From positions 1-11,630 of the forward strand of contig CALIIP010000044.1 in the NCBI GenBank assembly GCA_938018045.1: 11,630 nt of DNA, in the 5' to 3' direction. The translations under genes and the position numbers were made by a program. This DNA comes from an uncultured Flavobacteriaceae bacterium. GTDB taxonomy: Bacteria > Bacteroidota > Bacteroidia > Flavobacteriales > Flavobacteriaceae. Under the pieces are notes generated by a model, which had not been told where the DNA came from, searched no databases, and saw nothing but the letters and a program-made list of their open reading frames with translations. Of this stretch, positions 7,362 to 11,630 are shown piece by piece (position 1 is the first letter of the stretch; each line of letters starts with the position of its first letter).

Positions 7362-8288
7362 ATGAAAGTAACAGTAGTAGGCGCAGGAGCAGTAGGCGCA
7401 AGTTGTGCAGAATATATTGCAATTAGAAATTTTGCAGCAGAAGTAGTACTTCTAGATATTAAAGAAGGTTTTGCCGAAGGTAAGGCGATGGATTTAATGC
7501 AAACTGCATCATTATTAAAATTTGACACCAAAATTACTGGTGTAACAAATGATTATTCACAAACAGCAAATAGCGATGTCTGTGTAATTACTTCTGGAAT
7601 TCCAAGAAAACCTGGAATGACTCGTGAAGAATTGATTGGAATTAATGCAGGAATTGTGAAAATGGTTTCTTCAAGTTTATTAGAACACTCTCCAAATACA
7701 ATTATTATTGTTGTTAGTAATCCTATGGACACTATGGCTTACTTGGTTCATAAAACAACTGGTATTGCTAAAAATAGAATTATTGGAATGGGTGGAGCAT
7801 TAGATTCTGCACGTTTTAAATACCGTTTGGCAGAAGCGACAAATGCACCAATTTCTGATATTGATGGAATGGTACTTGGTGGTCATTCTGATAAAGGAAT
7901 GATTCCGTTGACTAGATTGGCAACACGTAATTCAGTTCCAGTTTCAGAATTTTTATCAAATGAAAGATTAGAGCAAGTCGCTGCAGACACTAAAGTTGGT
8001 GGAGCAACATTAACAGGATTGTTAGGAACAAGTGCTTGGTATGCTCCAGGAGCAGCAGTATCTTCAATGGTACATGCTATTGCAACTGACGCTCAAAAAA
8101 TGTTCCCTTGTTCAGTTATGTTACAAGGTGAATATGATTTAAATGATATTTCAATTGGTGTTCCAGTAATATTAGGGAAAAACGGAATTGAGCGTATTGT
8201 AGAAATAAACTTATCTGACGTAGAAAAAGCAAAAATGCAAGAAAGTGCTGCTGCAGTTATGAAAACAAATAAATTACTTGAGATTTAA
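7362..8288 (+). CDS. mdh: Malate dehydrogenase (NAD-dependent, LDH-like type)
   Basis: Oxidises malate to oxaloacetate in the TCA cycle, in the cytoplasm. The 308-residue length suits the LDH-like MDH class. The Rossmann fold opens with GAGAVGAS (residues 7-14), and Asp32 at the end of the second strand points to NAD rather than NADP. The substrate loop contains Arg82 and Arg88 in the segment IPRKPGMTREE; Arg rather than Gln at the first position is the mark of malate over lactate specificity. VVSNPMD (117-123) and the catalytic pair Asp148 (with Arg151) and His175 in GGHSDKGM are all present. The gene starts 17 nt after the gyrB stop with no terminator between, so it is probably co-transcribed with gyrB, and it ends at a strong terminator. 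Confidence 0.96.
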   Translation: MKVTVVGAGAVGASCAEYIAIRNFAAEVVLLDIKEGFAEGKAMDLMQTASLLKFDTKITGVTNDYSQTANSDVCVITSGIPRKPGMTREELIGINAGIVKMVSSSLLEHSPNTIIIVVSNPMDTMAYLVHKTTGIAKNRIIGMGGALDSARFKYRLAEATNAPISDIDGMVLGGHSDKGMIPLTRLATRNSVPVSEFLSNERLEQVAADTKVGGATLTGLLGTSAWYAPGAAVSSMVHAIATDAQKMFPCSVMLQGEYDLNDISIGVPVILGKNGIERIVEINLSDVEKAKMQESAAAVMKTNKLLEI

Positions 8289-8311
8289 AAATTTCCTATT
8301 TTTAATCTAAG

Positions 8312-8344
8312 AATCCTCATAGAGCAATTTATGGGGATTTTTTT
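8312..8344 (+). terminator. Rho-independent terminator after mdh
   Basis: The arms AATCCTCATA (8312-8321) and TATGGGGATT (8330-8339) pair over ten positions with one G-U wobble, around an 8-base loop. A run of seven T (8338-8344) follows. It lies 24 nt after the mdh stop and should end the gyrB-mdh transcript before alkB. Confidence 0.88.
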
Positions 8345-8350
8345 ATTTTG

Positions 8351-8358
8351 TATATTTA
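8351..8358 (+). promoter_or_regulatory. Possible -7 promoter element of the alkane monooxygenase gene
   Basis: TATATTTA matches seven of eight positions of the TAnnTTTG element and lies 18 nt before the ATG at 8377. A promoter is needed here because the mdh terminator ends seven bases upstream. The -33 position would fall inside the terminator stem and shows no clear TTG. Low confidence. Confidence 0.3.
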
Positions 8359-8376
8359 CATCAAACTCTTTTAGGA

Positions 8377-9408
8377 ATGAAAAGAATAAAATACTTAAGC
8401 ATACTTATATTACCAATATCTGCATATATTTCCTTTACATCTACTGGAATACTTGCTTACTTACCACTATTAATCACATTTGCTGCTATTCCTGTTTTAG
8501 AATTATTTTTCAAGCCTAACAAACAAAATCTTACAGAAACAGAAGCTGAATCTGCAAAAAATGATTCATTTTATAAAATTCTTTTATTTCTGATGGTTCC
8601 AATTCAAATTGCGGCTTTACTTATGTTTTTTGTAGTTGTTCAAGAAGATATTACAACTCCAGATTTGATAGGTAGAATCATAACAATGGGAATATTATGT
8701 GGAGTTCTTGGAATAAATGTCGGTCACGAACTTGGTCATAGTAATAGCCGTTTTGAGCAATTTTTAGGAGAAATAATGCTACTTACTTCACTTGAAAACC
8801 ACTTTTTACCTTATCATAATACAGGACACCATTTTGATGTAGCAACTCCAAATGATGCCGCAACGGCACGCAAAAACGAATGGCTATTTGCATTTTGGTT
8901 TCGCTCTCAAATAAGCAGTTATTTTAAAGCATGGCAACTAGAAAAGAAAAGGTTGACAATTCTAAAAAAGGGAGTTATATCAATCAATAATAAAATGATA
9001 ATATATACGATTGCTCAAATTGGGTTACTTATAAGTATCTATTTTTTCTACGGAAAAATAGTCTTGTTTTATTTTTTAGCAGCTGCAATTCTGGGAATTT
9101 TACTTCTAGAAACAGTCAACTATATTGAGCATTATGGCTTGCTTCGCAAAAAGAAAAAAAGTGGACGCTATGAAGTTGTAACTATAAAACACTCTTGGAA
9201 TTCTGATCATAATTTAGGGCGTATTCTTTTATTCGAACTATCTAGACATTCAGATCATCATCATAGAGCAAATAAAGAATATCAATTATTAGATTCTCAC
9301 GAAGAATCACCGCAAATGTTTACAGGTTATCCTGGAATGATGATTTTAGCACTCATTCCTCCTCTTTGGTTTGCAGTTATGAACAAAAGGCTGCCTGAAA
9401 ATAATTAA
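8377..9408 (+). CDS. alkB: AlkB-type alkane 1-monooxygenase (membrane di-iron hydroxylase)
   Basis: An integral-membrane di-iron enzyme of the fatty acid desaturase/hydroxylase superfamily. AlkB members oxidise terminal methyl groups of medium-chain alkanes or related hydrophobic chains, using electrons from rubredoxin. The 343-residue protein has all expected histidine boxes: HELGH (117-121), HNTGHH (147-152) followed by the AlkB-like VATPNDAATAR, NYIEHYGL (248-255) and RHSDHHH (290-296). His272 and the SDHN segment (276-279) fit the additional ligand region. Hydrophobic segments lie near residues 5-45, 67-89, 100-116, 208-246 and 320-336. The HYG and RHSDHH motifs favour AlkB over a plain desaturase, but the physiological substrate cannot be read from sequence. 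No rubredoxin or rubredoxin reductase gene is in the window. The stop overlaps that of the converging fhs gene. Confidence 0.9.
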   Translation: MKRIKYLSILILPISAYISFTSTGILAYLPLLITFAAIPVLELFFKPNKQNLTETEAESAKNDSFYKILLFLMVPIQIAALLMFFVVVQEDITTPDLIGRIITMGILCGVLGINVGHELGHSNSRFEQFLGEIMLLTSLENHFLPYHNTGHHFDVATPNDAATARKNEWLFAFWFRSQISSYFKAWQLEKKRLTILKKGVISINNKMIIYTIAQIGLLISIYFFYGKIVLFYFLAAAILGILLLETVNYIEHYGLLRKKKKSGRYEVVTIKHSWNSDHNLGRILLFELSRHSDHHHRANKEYQLLDSHEESPQMFTGYPGMMILALIPPLWFAVMNKRLPENN

Positions 9409-11081
9409 GATAATCCAGAAATAACACCATTATTATCTATGTGCATTCCTTCACTTGCTGGTTTTGAAGGTAGTCCAGGCATACGCATCATTTTTCCTAA
9501 GATTGGAATTACAAATCTTGCTCCTGCAGCAATTTCAATCTCTCTAACGGTTACATTGAAACCAGTCGGACGACCAATTTTTGTATCATCATCAGAAAAA
9601 GATTTTTGAGTTTTTGCCATACACACAGCAAAATCATTAAAACCAAGTCTATCAATCCTACGCAAGTTTAACAATGCTTTTTTATCAAAATCTACTCCAT
9701 CTGCACCATAAATTTCTTTGGCAATCGTTTCAATCTTTTCTTTCATTGGAGATTTCCAATCATACAATGGTTTAAACTGAGTTGCTTTATTTTCAACAAC
9801 ATCAACAACTGCTTTTGCAAGGTTTTTCGTTCCTTCACCTCCTTTTGCCCAACCTTCTGAAACAACTGCTTGAACTCCGAGTTTTTTACAAGCATCAATA
9901 ATGAAATTTACTTCTTCCTGACTATCAGAAATAAAAGAATTGATAGCAACTACAGGCTCTATACTAAACTTTCTGATGTTCTCTATATGCTTTTCAAGGT
10001 TAGTAAATCCGTTTTGAACTCGTTCTAAACTTGGTGTATTGTATTCATCTTTTTGCGCACCTCCATGATGACGTAATGCTCTAATTGTTGCAACTAAAAC
10101 AACACATTTCGGATTTAATCCTGCGTGAGCACACTTAATATTCAAAAACTTTTCTGCACCTAAATCTGCTCCAAAACCTGCTTCTGTAACTACATAATTA
10201 GATAATGACAGGCCCATTTTAGTAGCAATAATTGTATTTGTTCCTTGTGCAATATTTGCAAAAGGTCCTCCGTGAATAATTGCAGGGTTTTTCTCTAAAG
10301 TTTGAACTAAATTTGGCTTAATCGCATCTTTCAATAAAATTGCCATCGCATTTTCTGCTTTTAAATCACGTGCAAAAATGGTTTTCTTATCAAATGTAAA
10401 GCCGACAAAAATATCTCCAAGGCGTTGCTTTAAATCTTCAAAATCTGAAGCCATACATAGAATTGCCATTACTTCTGATGCAGGCGTAATATTAAAACCA
10501 TCTTGACGCGGAATACCATTTCCAGTTCCTCCAAGACCAATAGTGATATCTCTTAAGGCTCTGTCATTCATATCGATAACACGTTTCCAAAAAATAGTTC
10601 TAGGATCTAAATTTAAGTTTCCAACTTTACTTTGTAAGTTATTATCTATCAATGCTGACAATAAATTATTGGCTTTTTCAACTGCATTAAAATCTCCTGT
10701 GAAATGTAAATTTATATCTTCCATCGGAACAACTTGAGAATATCCTCCTCCAGCAGCTCCACCTTTTATTCCAAAAACGGGACCTAAAGAAGGTTCTCTT
10801 AAAACTACAGTTGCTTGTTTTCCTATCTTATTTAATCCTTCGGTTAAACCTATAGAAACAGTAGTTTTTCCTTCTCCTGCAGGTGTTGGCGTTAATGCCG
10901 TAACCAAAACCAAATTGTTCTTTGCTATTGCATCCTCATCAATAAATTTTAATGGGAGTTTTGCCTTGTACTTGCCATACATCTCAATATCATCTTCATC
11001 GATCTTTAACTTTTCTGCGATGTGTTTTATGTGAGTAAGTGTTGTGCTTTGTGCAATTTCTATATCTGATAAGTGCTTCAT
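9405..11081 (-). CDS. fhs: Formate-tetrahydrofolate ligase (10-formyl-THF synthetase)
   Basis: Makes 10-formyltetrahydrofolate from formate, THF and ATP, feeding purine and formylmethionine synthesis or running in reverse to handle one-carbon units. The 558-residue length is normal for the family. Clear signatures are the ATP-binding loop TPTPAGEGKT (64-73), the conserved REPSLGPVFGIKGGAAGGG segment (95-113), INLHFTGDFNAV (about 123-134) and the later GFGADLGAEKF segment. The C-terminal end is intact (KMMRMPGLPSKPASEGM). The ATG at 11081 is the natural start; MKHLSDIEIAQ fits the family. No strong -7 motif is seen upstream on this strand. It stands alone, divergent from secDF and convergent with alkB. 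Confidence 0.97.
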   Translation of the reverse strand: MKHLSDIEIAQSTTLTHIKHIAEKLKIDEDDIEMYGKYKAKLPLKFIDEDAIAKNNLVLVTALTPTPAGEGKTTVSIGLTEGLNKIGKQATVVLREPSLGPVFGIKGGAAGGGYSQVVPMEDINLHFTGDFNAVEKANNLLSALIDNNLQSKVGNLNLDPRTIFWKRVIDMNDRALRDITIGLGGTGNGIPRQDGFNITPASEVMAILCMASDFEDLKQRLGDIFVGFTFDKKTIFARDLKAENAMAILLKDAIKPNLVQTLEKNPAIIHGGPFANIAQGTNTIIATKMGLSLSNYVVTEAGFGADLGAEKFLNIKCAHAGLNPKCVVLVATIRALRHHGGAQKDEYNTPSLERVQNGFTNLEKHIENIRKFSIEPVVAINSFISDSQEEVNFIIDACKKLGVQAVVSEGWAKGGEGTKNLAKAVVDVVENKATQFKPLYDWKSPMKEKIETIAKEIYGADGVDFDKKALLNLRRIDRLGFNDFAVCMAKTQKSFSDDDTKIGRPTGFNVTVREIEIAAGARFVIPILGKMMRMPGLPSKPASEGMHIDNNGVISGLS

Positions 11082-11236
11082 TTAATAAAATTTTGAGATG
11101 CTAATATAAATCATTCTTCAATAAAAATAAGATTCAAAAAGGGTAAAGTTATAACTCATAGTACTCTCGTGTGCGCAAAAGCAACTTTGAGCCAATCTTT
11201 TAGTGAAAAAGTAGTGAGTTTTCCTCTTGAAAATTA

Positions 11237-11244
11237 TATATTTG
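11237..11244 (+). promoter_or_regulatory. Probable -7 promoter element of secDF
   Basis: TATATTTG is an exact match to TAnnTTTG, 39 nt before the secDF ATG at 11284, followed by GCGCG. About 20 bases upstream lies AGTG (11213-11216), only a weak stand-in for the TTTG -33 element. It lies in the 202-base divergent region between fhs and secDF, where I see no gene or other conserved signal. Confidence 0.5.
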
Positions 11245-11283
11245 CGCGTTTATTAAGAATTTGAAGAATTAAATTAAATCATA

Positions 11284-11630
11284 ATGCAAAATAAAGGACT
11301 TATTAAGTTATTTGCTATCCTTTTCGGATTAGTAAGTTTGTACCAATTATCATTTACGTGGTTTGCAAACAATGTTGAGAAAGACGCTAAAGAATTTTCA
11401 ATTTTAAAAGCAGATGGAGATGCTAAGCAATTAGCAAAATTTGAAAGATCTTATTTAGATTCAGTTTCAAATGATTCTATCCTTTTAGGAAGATTTACTT
11501 ACAACGACATTAAAGACAAAGCTATGAATTTAGGTTTGGATTTAAAAGGTGGAATCAACGCAATATTGCAAGTATCTGTAAAAGATATCTTAGTAGGATT
11601 GTCAAATAATTCGAAAAACGAAGTGTTTAA
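11284..11630 (+). CDS. secDF: Protein translocase subunit SecD/SecDF, N-terminal part (3' end outside window)
   Basis: SecD and SecF use the proton-motive force to help pull proteins out of the SecYEG channel on the far side of the inner membrane. Only 115 codons are visible before the right edge. They show a short basic start (MQNKGLIK), one membrane helix (about residues 7-26), and after a charged stretch the SecD signature NLGLDLKGGINAIL (82-95). The start MQNKGLIKLFAILFG is typical of the fused SecDF of flavobacteria, which is why I use that symbol; the SecF half is outside the window, so the fusion is inferred. The ATG at 11284 is well placed behind the -7 element at 11237. Confidence 0.93.
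   Translation, partial: MQNKGLIKLFAILFGLVSLYQLSFTWFANNVEKDAKEFSILKADGDAKQLAKFERSYLDSVSNDSILLGRFTYNDIKDKAMNLGLDLKGGINAILQVSVKDILVGLSNNSKNEVF

Noticed and set aside
8331..8519. Rightward 62-codon open frame overlapping the mdh terminator and alkB start
   Set aside because: It is out of frame with alkB, begins inside the terminator stem and has low-complexity, Ile/Cys-rich content; a shadow frame.
1..11630. CRISPR array, transposon, prophage, tRNA, or defence/biosynthetic cluster
   Set aside because: No regularly spaced direct repeats, transposase or integrase motifs, tRNA-like folds or clustered accessory enzymes were seen. The window is mostly ordinary core genome.

Overview
The window is AT-rich chromosomal DNA from a member of the Bacteroidetes, most likely the family Flavobacteriaceae. 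The evidence is the gene content and protein style: a CcsA that continues upstream into what is probably a fused CcsB/ResB-CcsA protein, a LysM/periplasmic-binding-fold lipoprotein beside guaA, gyrB followed directly by an LDH-like malate dehydrogenase, and a SecD start typical of the fused SecDF of this group. Shine-Dalgarno sequences are weak or absent, and several genes carry the Bacteroidetes-type -7 motif TAnnTTTG upstream. The genus cannot be fixed from the sequence alone.

Layout. Bases 1-984 (+) are the C-terminal part of the cytochrome c haem-attachment protein CcsA, cut by the left edge. Bases 1029-1598 (+) encode a small two-helix membrane protein with a TPR-like soluble part and unknown function. 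A symmetrical terminator (1620-1649) separates it from a leftward pair: guaA (GMP synthase, 4976 to 3444) and, 27 nt downstream, a lipoprotein with three LysM domains and a periplasmic-binding-protein fold (3416 to 1665). A 430-base divergent intergenic region (4977-5406) holds a probable gyrB promoter and an inverted pair of GC-rich repeat copies that would form a hairpin in the gyrB leader. gyrB (5407-7344) and mdh (7362-8288) run rightward as a likely operon ending at a rho-independent terminator (8312-8344). An alkB-type alkane monooxygenase gene (8377-9408, +) follows. It converges on fhs (formate-tetrahydrofolate ligase, 11081 to 9405, -); the two genes share a TTAA that is the stop codon on both strands. 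A 202-base divergent region leads to the start of secDF (11284 onward, +), cut by the right edge.

How the genes work together. Most are housekeeping genes with unrelated jobs: cytochrome c maturation, purine synthesis, DNA supercoiling, the TCA cycle, one-carbon metabolism and protein export. The pairs guaA/LysM lipoprotein and gyrB/mdh look co-transcribed, but their products have no obvious shared pathway. The one accessory-like gene is alkB. I see no CRISPR array, transposase, integrase, tRNA, rRNA, toxin-antitoxin pair or defence island, and no convincing new multi-gene system. The points most worth a second look are the hairpin-forming repeat pair before gyrB, the uncharacterised LysM/PBP-fold lipoprotein, the TPR-like membrane protein and the isolated alkB overlapping fhs.
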